From: Marinobacter sp. EhC06
GTDB taxonomy: Bacteria > Pseudomonadota > Gammaproteobacteria > Pseudomonadales > Oleiphilaceae
Reading direction: 5' to 3'
Length of the DNA: 64,000 bases
NCBI RefSeq assembly: GCF_001650915.1
Contig: NZ_LXYO01000002.1
Span: forward strand, 80,157-144,156
Part shown: piece after piece, positions 54,560 to 62,840 of the stretch
How positions within the stretch are numbered: position 1 is the first letter of the stretch
How the letters are laid out: each line of letters begins with the position of its first letter
Program-made: the position numbers and the translations under genes
Notes under the pieces: generated by a model
Seen by the model: only the letters and a program-made list of their open reading frames with translations
What the model was told of the DNA's origin: nothing
Database searches by the model: none

Positions 54560-55653
54560 TAGAGGGAGATATAGGCCTCTACGTTTTTCACTTTGTCGAA
54601 CTCTGCCTGAATATGACGGACGCCGGCGACGGCTTTGGCCCGGGCTTTCTCTGGATGGGTGATCAGATGATGCAGAGCTTCAGCGTAACCTCTGGATGAA
54701 TGGTCGTATACCAGGGTTCCATACTCGCTATCGCCCAGAACTTCTGGAATGCCGCCAATCGCGTGAGCAACCACCGGGACTTCGAGACCGAGCGCTTCGA
54801 TCAGTGTCATGGGGAGCCCTTCGTGATCGGACGGCATCAGTAGCGCATCCAGGCCGGAGATTGCGGGCAAAGCCGGATTCAAAAAACCTGCAAACGAGAT
54901 CTTGTTGCGTAGGCCCAGGTCTCTAGTTTTCTCTTCCATCTGAGATCTTAGCGGGCCATCGCCAATCACCACGCCGCGAACAGGGTGCCCGTAGTCCGAG
55001 CTCAGGATGCCAATTGCCTCTAAGAAGAGGTCAACGCGTTTGACCGGCACCATGCGGCCGACCAAGCCTATGGTAAATGAGTTGCTCTCTTTTTTTAGAA
55101 CGCCAGCTTGTACTTCTCTATGTAGCGCCTGAATGTCGACGAAATTATGGATAAGGTGAGTTTTGCCCGGAAAGCACGGTTCGAGAACGTCTTTCAGCTG
55201 GCCGGAAACTGCAACTACACCTTGCTGGAGCCATTGGCCTGTCAATGTATCGGACAGGTCCAGCAGCTTTTTCACAGGATTCCGCCAGCTTCGGGTGTGC
55301 TCAGGGTTGCCATGAGCAGTGCGTACGGATGGGGCGACGCCGGCAAGGCGTTGTCCGGCAACGCCGAGAATATTTTCCTTGAACCCATGGGTGTGAATGA
55401 TATCTGATTCATTTGTCCTGATGTGATCGCGAATGGAACGGATAATCTGCAAAGCAGAACGTTCAGACTCGTTAGCAACAGTGACTGGCACGCATACATT
55501 TTCAAGCTTGTCGGCCAATATCCCGGGATTGAAAAGGATGGCGGTGGCCCTGATATTTTCGCTTTCGTGCAGCGCATTGATCAGTTGGAATACCTGGACT
55601 TCCGCGCCGGCCCAAAGATCACCGGATGCAATATGTGTAACGGTCAGAGTCAT
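54535..55653 (-). CDS. Glycosyltransferase family 4
   Basis: This 372-residue GT-B enzyme has an N-terminal IASGDLWAGAEVQVFQL acceptor-side motif and a C-terminal donor-side motif LLMPSDHEGLPMTLIEALGLEVPVV. It probably adds a sugar to the exported polymer on the cytosolic face. The start at 55653 overlaps the deacetylase stop by 4 bases (ATGA), so the two minus-strand genes are coupled. Its last 25 bases overlap the NRPS end. Confidence 0.9.
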   Translation of the reverse strand: MTLTVTHIASGDLWAGAEVQVFQLINALHESENIRATAILFNPGILADKLENVCVPVTVANESERSALQIIRSIRDHIRTNESDIIHTHGFKENILGVAGQRLAGVAPSVRTAHGNPEHTRSWRNPVKKLLDLSDTLTGQWLQQGVVAVSGQLKDVLEPCFPGKTHLIHNFVDIQALHREVQAGVLKKESNSFTIGLVGRMVPVKRVDLFLEAIGILSSDYGHPVRGVVIGDGPLRSQMEEKTRDLGLRNKISFAGFLNPALPAISGLDALLMPSDHEGLPMTLIEALGLEVPVVAHAIGGIPEVLGDSEYGTLVYDHSSRGYAEALHHLITHPEKARAKAVAGVRHIQAEFDKVKNVEAYISLYQSLVRPD

Positions 55654-56660
55654 GCGAGGATCAGGCTCCGGCCTATGGTTGAAAAACAAAGCCGTCGCGA
55701 TTTTCCGTTACCGTCATGGAAGTTGAATCGTTTCAGGTTGTACGGAGAGGTGTCAGCTACATTGATACCGTTTGTTGTGGTACACGCGCCAAGATAGGTT
55801 TCCGCCACAAAGCGTTCGCCCTGATCCGTGATATCTCCGTTTGGATAACAAAACAGGGATATCTTGCCAACGCCAAGCGCCTCAAGGTCATCTTTGCATA
55901 GGACGATTTCATTCCTGAGTGTTGAAGGGTCAGCAAGACGATTCAGTCGGAAGTGCTGTCTCGTATGGGCGCCAAAGCGGATCAGCCCTGAGCTGTACAT
56001 CTCGATCAGCTCCTCACTGTTCAGAATCTGCCGAACAGACTCCTCCCCGGAGACCTTGGACCGGTCAAGTTGTTCAAGGATGGTCTGGTCGTCAAGGGTC
56101 TTGAGGTTGGCAATCAACACGTCGGCCTCTTCGATGGTCAGAGGCCGGTCGTCAAAAGGCAAGCTCCCAGCATAGTTCCGGAGCCATTCATGGACGGCTT
56201 GAGGGCGTTGCTGAGGTGCGATGGTTACATACCTGATCACCTGTTCGGGCCAGAACACGCGATTAGTATCGAGATACTTACTTACCAGAAAGACTGTAGC
56301 GGGTGCCTCGAATGCCTTAAGAATCGGAAAGGCGTAGGTATAGTTGTCTTGCCACCCATCATCAAAGGTGATGGCGACGGCCAATTTTGGAAGTTGAGAA
56401 CCGGCCAATTTGCGGTCAAGCCAATCTTGGAGATCAACAAAACTCGCTCCCAGAGACCGGAACAGATCTAGGTGGCACTGCAACGTTTCCGGAGAGGCGA
56501 TCATGCCCGGTTGTTCTTGATCGCGGAATTTCGAATCCATTGGAAGGATTCGATGGTAAGTCAGGATGACAAGCGTGGGTTGCTGAAGAGTCTTGAGCTT
56601 TAGCCAGCCTGCAACTGAAAGCAGAGAGTGTAAAACCCCTTTCAACGGCTTTTTTAGCAT
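55650..56660 (-). CDS. Polysaccharide deacetylase family protein (second copy type)
   Basis: This NodB-domain protein has about 336 residues. ILTYHRILP near residue 30, AVAITFDDGWQDNYTYAFPIL (metal-binding Asp pair) near 95 and RFGAHTRQHFRLNRL (His-x3-His) near 230 define it. It differs clearly from the XrtA-type deacetylase at 46.5 kb and is more like peptidoglycan or polysaccharide deacetylases of sugar loci. The ATG at 56660 gives an N-terminus with a hydrophobic start. The upstream ATG at 56726 adds 22 residues and cannot be excluded. Confidence 0.85.
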   Translation of the reverse strand: MLKKPLKGVLHSLLSVAGWLKLKTLQQPTLVILTYHRILPMDSKFRDQEQPGMIASPETLQCHLDLFRSLGASFVDLQDWLDRKLAGSQLPKLAVAITFDDGWQDNYTYAFPILKAFEAPATVFLVSKYLDTNRVFWPEQVIRYVTIAPQQRPQAVHEWLRNYAGSLPFDDRPLTIEEADVLIANLKTLDDQTILEQLDRSKVSGEESVRQILNSEELIEMYSSGLIRFGAHTRQHFRLNRLADPSTLRNEIVLCKDDLEALGVGKISLFCYPNGDITDQGERFVAETYLGACTTTNGINVADTSPYNLKRFNFHDGNGKSRRLCFSTIGRSLILA

Positions 56661-56754
56661 GATTGTCCGAACCGTCCCTGAAATAACACCAATTGGTTTG
56701 ATGCAATCGCACTTATAAGCCTGCATGTTAACATAACCAGCGAAAACTCGGGGG

Positions 56755-57519
56755 ATGGGACTGATGGATTGGGAGCAAACGAAATGCTATCTCTTCAACC
56801 TGGAAGGTCTGACGCTGGCGGATTTGCCATCCTGTGCGTTCAACTTGCTTTCAAAATCTGAACTGGAGCAGTGTCTGTGCTTTGACTCTGAACAGGATCA
56901 GGTTGTCCATCTCTGCTCACGGGTTTTGAGGCGCAGGCTCGTTTCTAACGCTTTGGGGGTACCCGCTGCTGCTTTGTCTTTCACCGTTGGTTCGTTCGGA
57001 AAGCCGTCGGTTTTGCCCGCTCAGTCAATGACTACCAATCGGGTTGAATTCAGCGTCTCTCATTCCGGACATTACCTGGCTATTCTTATGACTCCGCATG
57101 GATTATGCGGAGTTGACATTGAAACTCCGGATAACAGTTTGGATACAACGAACATCCTCGCGGGTACATTATTGTCTGCGAGAGAAAACGATTTTATCGT
57201 AAGTGCTTCGAATCGCCGGGAATCATTAGTACGCTTTTATCAAGTCTGGACCCTTAAAGAGGCATTTCTCAAAGCCAATGGAGAGGGATTATCCGGGCTC
57301 GAAAAGCTTGATCTTTTTGAGTATCTGGATTTTCACTCGCTTGATGGCCAGGCTAGAGCTTTAAGCCATTGGCCAAATGTGACCTTTCGCGTTCATACGA
57401 GTGAGCACTACGTGCTGTCTTATCTAGTCGACCGAGATATCGATACTTTGCCATTCATCAAGATTTCGCCATCTGATAGCATTCGGATCATCGAAGGAGA
57501 TGGGCATGCTCGCCCATAA
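56755..57519 (+). CDS. Sfp-type 4'-phosphopantetheinyl transferase
   Basis: This 254-residue enzyme transfers phosphopantetheine from CoA to the carrier-domain serines of NRPS and related proteins. GVDIETPDNSLD near residue 121 and WTLKEAFLKANGEGLSG near 165 are the two signature motifs (GxDxE and WxxKEA). It is encoded 1.1 kb from the convergent gene pair that follows the NRPS, on the NRPS strand, so it almost certainly activates that NRPS. It can also be general for the cell. Confidence 0.9.
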   Translation: MGLMDWEQTKCYLFNLEGLTLADLPSCAFNLLSKSELEQCLCFDSEQDQVVHLCSRVLRRRLVSNALGVPAAALSFTVGSFGKPSVLPAQSMTTNRVEFSVSHSGHYLAILMTPHGLCGVDIETPDNSLDTTNILAGTLLSARENDFIVSASNRRESLVRFYQVWTLKEAFLKANGEGLSGLEKLDLFEYLDFHSLDGQARALSHWPNVTFRVHTSEHYVLSYLVDRDIDTLPFIKISPSDSIRIIEGDGHARP

Positions 57520-57539
57520 TTTTGCAAGGACCCACTGAC

Positions 57540-58667
57540 GTGATTGAGTTACTTTTTTGGATAGCGCTTACAGGCTCGATCTACAGCTATTTTGTTTATC
57601 CCTTTTTACTTCGGCTTTCCCCCAAGAGGTTGGTCAATCAAGATACGGCTCCCGAATTCCATCCAAACGTATCCCTCATTGTCACCGCACATAATGAGGA
57701 GAACCGAATTGTCAAAAAGCTGGAAAACTGCCTTGCCATTGATTACCCAGATCTTGAAATCATCGTAGCGTCCGATGCCTCAAGTGATGGTACCGACCGG
57801 ATCGTTCAGAGTTACGCTGAACAGGGCGTGATCCTTGCGCGTGCTGAAGAACGGAAAGGGAAAGAGTACGCCCAGCTTCAGGCCATCAAGGCCGCAAAGG
57901 GCGAGATCCTGGTGTTTTCTGATGTCGCGACCGACATCCCTCCCGAGGCGTTACAGAAAATGGTGGCCTATTTCAGGGACTCGATGATCGGTGCGGTTTC
58001 AAGTGAAGACCGTTTCATCACCCGGGATGGTAACGTGGCAGGAGAGGGCGCCTACGTTAAATATGAAATGTGGTTACGGCGTCTTGAATCGGAACGGGCC
58101 GGCCTGGTTGGATTGAGCGGTTCTTTCTTTGCCGCCAGGAAAGAGGTGTGCCGGGAATGGGATATTGCCGCCCCGAGTGACTTCAATACAGCGCTCAACT
58201 GCGCAGGCCAGGAGCTGGTTGCCGTTTCCGCACCAGATGTCCTTGGTTACTATCAGGATGTCGCAGACAGCAAAAAAGAATATGAACGCAAGCTTCGAAC
58301 CATAATTCGGGGACTAACGGCTCTTGAGCGGCACCCCGAAGTCGTGAATCCGTTACGTTACGGTTGGTTTTCGTTCCAGGTGATCAGTCATAAATTGATG
58401 CGCTGGGCGGTTCCCTGGTTCCTTCTTTTGTTGTTTGTTTTGTCAGTGCCTATGGCCGGCAGAGGAGGTCTCTACAGTATCATTCTGCTGGCTCAACTGG
58501 TGTTTTACAGTGCGGTCCTTTTGGCCTATCTCAGGCCGGCATTACGAAATAACAAGTACCTGAAAATTCCGTTTTTCTTCATACAAGTCAATCTCGCAAT
58601 CGCTCATGCGACCATACGATTCCTGACCGGGACACGAATGACCGTTTGGACGCCATCAAAACGTTGA
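57540..58667 (+). CDS. Glycosyltransferase family 2, membrane-anchored
   Basis: This 375-residue processive-type GT2 has an N-terminal helix (about 1-20), a catalytic GT-A domain with VSLIVTAHNEENRI, IIVASDASSDGTDRI and LVFSDVATDIPPEA (acid residues), and two or three C-terminal helices (about 280-350). GTG at 57540 follows AAGGA by nine bases. The TTG at 57522 is less likely. It starts 20 bases after the phosphopantetheinyl transferase gene. Confidence 0.88.
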   Translation: MIELLFWIALTGSIYSYFVYPFLLRLSPKRLVNQDTAPEFHPNVSLIVTAHNEENRIVKKLENCLAIDYPDLEIIVASDASSDGTDRIVQSYAEQGVILARAEERKGKEYAQLQAIKAAKGEILVFSDVATDIPPEALQKMVAYFRDSMIGAVSSEDRFITRDGNVAGEGAYVKYEMWLRRLESERAGLVGLSGSFFAARKEVCREWDIAAPSDFNTALNCAGQELVAVSAPDVLGYYQDVADSKKEYERKLRTIIRGLTALERHPEVVNPLRYGWFSFQVISHKLMRWAVPWFLLLLFVLSVPMAGRGGLYSIILLAQLVFYSAVLLAYLRPALRNNKYLKIPFFFIQVNLAIAHATIRFLTGTRMTVWTPSKR

Positions 58668-58698
58668 AGCAAACACCGGATCAGCAAGGGAGAATTGT

Positions 58699-59856
58699 AT
58701 GAGCTTTGGAGTATTGCGGCCGGTCGGAAACCGAATCCCGGCTCCGACGGGGTGGGAAAATGGAGACTATCCCTGGCCGCATTACCAGACTGAATGTTTA
58801 AACTCTGGAACTGCGGCATTATCTGTGGCCCTCCGTGCAGCACGCCGTCAAAAGCCCACAATTGCAGCACCAGAGGTTATCCTCCCGGCCTATGCCTGCC
58901 CAGACCTGGTGGCCGCCGCAGTGGCTGCAGGGGTGAAGCCTATTCTTGCTGATTTGGCCAGTCATTCTCCATGGATGGACACTCAGAACATCCGGGCTAG
59001 TATCAGTGAGAACACCATTGCGCTCGTTGCTGTGAATTTTCTGGGGCGCCTGGCGCCCCTGAGCCCTTTGAGGCACATAGCCGACGAACACGGGTTGGTG
59101 CTTATCGAAGACTCAGCTCAGGCCATTCCTCCCTCATCTTCGGAGAACCCGCTGGCGGATTATGTGGTATTGAGTTTTGGCAGGGGCAAGCCCGTGAACC
59201 TGATGGGCGGTGGAGCGTTGCTTTTCAAAGCCAAAGATGCCGGGCTGGTCGAAGACTTACTTGCAAAGTGCCCCCTGCGCACGGTTGTTTGCAATCCAGC
59301 CTGGCGCCTGAAAAGGGCGATTTATCATACCCTTATGGGGAGGGTTCTTTACGGCATTATGTTGCGTATCCCCATGCTCCATCTTGCAGAGACCCGTTTT
59401 CTGGCTCTCGGTGAGGTTACGCGCCTTGCAATACCTGTAAGCCTTGTTTTGAGGGGGATATCGGGTTTTGAACGCTCAGCACCCAAATCGCAGAAGCTGC
59501 AAGAGAACCTCGGCTTCCTGCAGGAACGGGGGTGGGTTCTGTTGTCCAACGAGGAATGGAAAGTCCCCGGGGCATTGGGCCCGAGATTAAACAAGGTGCT
59601 GCGCTTTTCGATGCTCGCGCCTGACCGTGAGGAACGTCACCGAGCCCTGAAGGCCCTACAAAATGCCGGCATTGGCGCGAATGAACTTTATGGCGTCGCA
59701 CTGCCTATGGTTGAGGGCATCGAGAACCACCTGGGGCAACAGCGAGGCGAGTTTCCTAACGCTCAGAACTTTGCTCAGCGGCTGATTACATTGCCTAGCC
59801 ATGAAGATGTCACCGATGCTGACATCCGAGCAATGGCTCGGGTACTAAAGCGATAA
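58699..59856 (+). CDS. DegT/DnrJ/EryC1-family aminotransferase-like protein
   Basis: This 385-residue PLP-dependent fold is of the sugar-aminotransferase type. The PLP-binding lysine is in SFGRGKPVNLMGGGALLF near residue 175, with LIEDSAQAIPPS before it as the cofactor-ring segment. Such enzymes place an amino group on a nucleotide sugar for surface polymers. The amine may become the site for acylation or peptide attachment. It ends 12 bases inside the convergent exosortase gene. Confidence 0.85.
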   Translation: MSFGVLRPVGNRIPAPTGWENGDYPWPHYQTECLNSGTAALSVALRAARRQKPTIAAPEVILPAYACPDLVAAAVAAGVKPILADLASHSPWMDTQNIRASISENTIALVAVNFLGRLAPLSPLRHIADEHGLVLIEDSAQAIPPSSSENPLADYVVLSFGRGKPVNLMGGGALLFKAKDAGLVEDLLAKCPLRTVVCNPAWRLKRAIYHTLMGRVLYGIMLRIPMLHLAETRFLALGEVTRLAIPVSLVLRGISGFERSAPKSQKLQENLGFLQERGWVLLSNEEWKVPGALGPRLNKVLRFSMLAPDREERHRALKALQNAGIGANELYGVALPMVEGIENHLGQQRGEFPNAQNFAQRLITLPSHEDVTDADIRAMARVLKR

Positions 59857-61365
59857 CTCCATATCCCTCAAAAATTTTTCGAACGCGGCTCTGGCCGTTA
59901 CACAGCCAGCATCTACATGATCGCATTCAGCGGCCAGGGCAACAAAACTGCCGTCTGATTTGCCCGACAAGCTACGCAGACCGCCGAATATCTTGATCTT
60001 CACCCGGGATGGCGAGCTAAACTCACCAATACGATACCAAGACCACACAAGAATTCTCCGGCCCGTTTCCAGGTTGAGCAGTTCGCTCTCGGTGACTTGG
60101 TCTACGCCAAAGCCGTTTGATTGAGGCACAGAAACAGAGCGCTGCGTGGTGAGATTCCATTCAGAATCATCGAACAGACTGTTTCGGTAGTAGACCAGTT
60201 CCTTACCTTGAGCTTGCCGCCGATAGGCTTCAACCTGCAACTGAACACGTTCAAGTTGATCGGAAACGTAGGTGCCAGACAGTGAAAAATCGGCATTAAC
60301 GAAGGACGGCGACCAGATAGTGGCGAATCTCAAGGGCCCGCGCCAGTCATCGGCCGCCGCCGGAAGACTGGGCGACCAGCCCTCATTCCGTTCCTCGAAC
60401 AGAACAGTCTGTGAATAGAAAATCACGGGCACAAGCAGAACAGTGATGGAAGCGAAGGTAACCGTACCCCGCCGCGTCGCCGCTCCCTCCGCTGGCTGCT
60501 GATGTTCGCGCAGTTTGGCTTCCATTCGCTCAAGCGGAGTAGGACTATTGTTCCGGGGCTCGAGCCAGCGTGCAATGAAGAACAGCGGAATCAGACAGAA
60601 CACAAGGAATGTCAGCCAGCCGAATGCCTCATGATCCTCGATAATGGAACTCTGCATATCGGTAACGTGCCCGATGACGATGATACCGAATACCCGGATC
60701 CAGTTAGCAAGCATCGAAAGCAGTGCTGCAATAGCGATGAGTGCAACTGTGCGCCGGTAGCCGGGAAAGTACAGGAATCCATAGAATGGTGCTAGGAACA
60801 GACCAACCATCAGGTAGCGAACCCCGGAGCATCCGCCGGCAACAAAAAAAGTTCCCGCCGGAATGGTGATGTACAGTTCGTGAATGTCGGCAGGGATACC
60901 TACAGCATCAAGGAGAAGACCGTTCACGAATACCGTGATGGCCTGGAAAATAGGCGACATATCGTCCCAGATCGGAGAGGCAAAAATCAGAAGCCCAACC
61001 GGAATTGCTGCAAGCTTGAGAAACCGTGGACCCCATATCGCCCAACCCCAGCTGACGATTAGAAATGGAAGACAAAGAAGCCGGATAGTTTTTATGTCAG
61101 CGGCTTTGGCAACAAGCATTACCGCGCAGAAAAATAAAAGGACAGCAAAGCCGAGTTTCGACGGGCGCCTTTCCAGCGACGCGAGGCTGTCTCGTACCTG
61201 AAACAGCAGATACCCACTCGCTGCGAGGACGAGGAAACCATGGGTATAGATGGTGCCGGAGTACCATAACTCAAAGAATTCAAGCCACTCAGGCAGAAAC
61301 AGTAACAGGAAAAAGGTAAGATAAATCCAAACTGAGGGCTTAAAGCCAGAGAGTTCTGACGGCAT
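59845..61365 (-). CDS. xrtA: Exosortase A fused to an EpsI domain
   Basis: XrtA is an inner-membrane cysteine peptidase-like enzyme that cleaves PEP-CTERM proteins and links them to the surface. The protein has 506 residues. About eight N-terminal helices contain the catalytic cysteine in AGGCSGVRYLMVG (near 173), the arginine in NWIRVFGIIVIGH (near 217) and the following histidine (near 225). The C-terminal 200 residues are a soluble EpsI-like (DUF3485) domain, which in some species is a separate gene. The ATG at 61365 follows AAAGGA by about ten bases. The longer start at 61455 is less likely. The substrates are the two PEP-CTERM proteins at 37 and 39.7 kb. Confidence 0.9.
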   Translation of the reverse strand: MPSELSGFKPSVWIYLTFFLLLFLPEWLEFFELWYSGTIYTHGFLVLAASGYLLFQVRDSLASLERRPSKLGFAVLLFFCAVMLVAKAADIKTIRLLCLPFLIVSWGWAIWGPRFLKLAAIPVGLLIFASPIWDDMSPIFQAITVFVNGLLLDAVGIPADIHELYITIPAGTFFVAGGCSGVRYLMVGLFLAPFYGFLYFPGYRRTVALIAIAALLSMLANWIRVFGIIVIGHVTDMQSSIIEDHEAFGWLTFLVFCLIPLFFIARWLEPRNNSPTPLERMEAKLREHQQPAEGAATRRGTVTFASITVLLVPVIFYSQTVLFEERNEGWSPSLPAAADDWRGPLRFATIWSPSFVNADFSLSGTYVSDQLERVQLQVEAYRRQAQGKELVYYRNSLFDDSEWNLTTQRSVSVPQSNGFGVDQVTESELLNLETGRRILVWSWYRIGEFSSPSRVKIKIFGGLRSLSGKSDGSFVALAAECDHVDAGCVTARAAFEKFLRDMELSL

Positions 61366-61493
61366 GGGGCGAAAGTCCTTTTCGTACTCCTGATTAGATG
61401 AACAGTCTAGCAGCAGTCCACAGGACGTGACAGCATTAGTCGTGGCACTATTCACGCACTAAACTGAAAGGCTTGCAAGGGATCGCGGTAGTA

Positions 61494-62840
61494 ATGAAAA
61501 AACGTGTTTTACTGATTTCGTACCACTTTTACCCAGACAGAGCCGTTGGGGCAAAGCGAACTACACAGCTTGCAAAAGCGCTCGTATCTAATGGGTGGGA
61601 AGTTGATGTCCTAACCAAGAAGTTAGGCCGAGACGCAGAACAGGATAGACTGGGATCGCGGAAGTATTATGGCCGTGTGTTTTCCGTCTATCAGCACCCG
61701 GGATTCCTGAGCCCTCTATGGCGATTATATAAGCGCTTAAAAGGAACTCAAGGCAGGCCCAACCTTGAAGCTCAAACCCAATCTTTTGAGAAAGTGGCCG
61801 AAAAACGAAAAAACGAAGAGTCTTTATGGAAAAATCTCCGTAGATATATTCTCTCAATGCAATCACTTTTCGATGCCAACAAATCCTGGATTTTTTTAGC
61901 TATTAACTATCTTCTATGCTTCAGGGTGATAGGTCGTAAATACGATCTTATAATTAGTTCAAGCCCGCCCGCATCCGTTCATATGGTTGGTTTAGTGGCG
62001 AAACTGGTTTTTAAATCAAGGTGGATTATTGATCTTCGTGATCCGATATCTCAATGGTTATCTGTATATCCAGAGTGTAAGACAAAGCTTCGTGTTTCTG
62101 TTGAGGACTATTTTGAGAAAAAGTATTACGAAAAAAGTGACTTAATAGTCGTAACGGCGCCGTCTCTTAAAGATTCTATCAGTCATTCTTTCGATATGTC
62201 GAAGGAAGAAATATCAGTAATATTTAACGGCTATGATGGAAACCCTATTCCACATCAGGAAAAGAGTTTCACTGAATTATCCGGAATGTATGCGGGAACG
62301 TTGTACTTTAATAGAAGTCCGATAAATTTTCTTCTAGCTGTAAAAAAATTGAAGGAAGACGGAGTTGCATCTACTCAAAATTTTAAATTTGATTTCTTTG
62401 GTGATGATACTTGGAATGGTTATGACTTAAGAGAGTTCTGCATTAAAAACGGAATCGCCGATTTGGTAAGTTTTCGAGGGTATAGTGATTCTGAGAAGCT
62501 CGAGAAAGAAACTGAGAAATATAACCTATTTCTTAATTTGGCTCAAAAACAAAAAATGCAGATACCAGCAAAGACGTTTGACTATCTTAAATTCAACGGC
62601 GTTCAATTTGTTATATCGGAGCCAGATTCCGATTTGCATGGTTTGGTTGTGGATGAAAAGCTGGGATTGTCGGTAAATGATAACATCCAGGAGATAACGA
62701 CTGCATTAACTAAAATCGTAGAAAATGGACCTTGCAATTATATCCCGCCTAATGACGTAAAAAGTAACTATTCACGAGAATATCAAAATAGACTTTATTT
62801 GAATCTCGCCGAAAACTTGGTGAGACCAAATGAACGTTAG
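61494..62840 (+). CDS. Glycosyltransferase (GT4-like), AT-rich
   Basis: This 448-residue protein has an N-terminal LLISYHFYPDRAVGAKRTTQLAK segment typical of GT4 enzymes of capsule and O-antigen loci, and a nucleotide-sugar-binding half starting near residue 255. The base composition turns AT-rich from about 61.7 kb, with rare-looking codons (ATA, AAA, TTT), unlike the genes before it. The stop overlaps the start of the ligase gene by 11 bases. The sequence suggests acquisition from an AT-richer donor, common in polysaccharide loci. The start ATG is at 61494. Confidence 0.85.
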   Translation: MKKRVLLISYHFYPDRAVGAKRTTQLAKALVSNGWEVDVLTKKLGRDAEQDRLGSRKYYGRVFSVYQHPGFLSPLWRLYKRLKGTQGRPNLEAQTQSFEKVAEKRKNEESLWKNLRRYILSMQSLFDANKSWIFLAINYLLCFRVIGRKYDLIISSSPPASVHMVGLVAKLVFKSRWIIDLRDPISQWLSVYPECKTKLRVSVEDYFEKKYYEKSDLIVVTAPSLKDSISHSFDMSKEEISVIFNGYDGNPIPHQEKSFTELSGMYAGTLYFNRSPINFLLAVKKLKEDGVASTQNFKFDFFGDDTWNGYDLREFCIKNGIADLVSFRGYSDSEKLEKETEKYNLFLNLAQKQKMQIPAKTFDYLKFNGVQFVISEPDSDLHGLVVDEKLGLSVNDNIQEITTALTKIVENGPCNYIPPNDVKSNYSREYQNRLYLNLAENLVRPNER

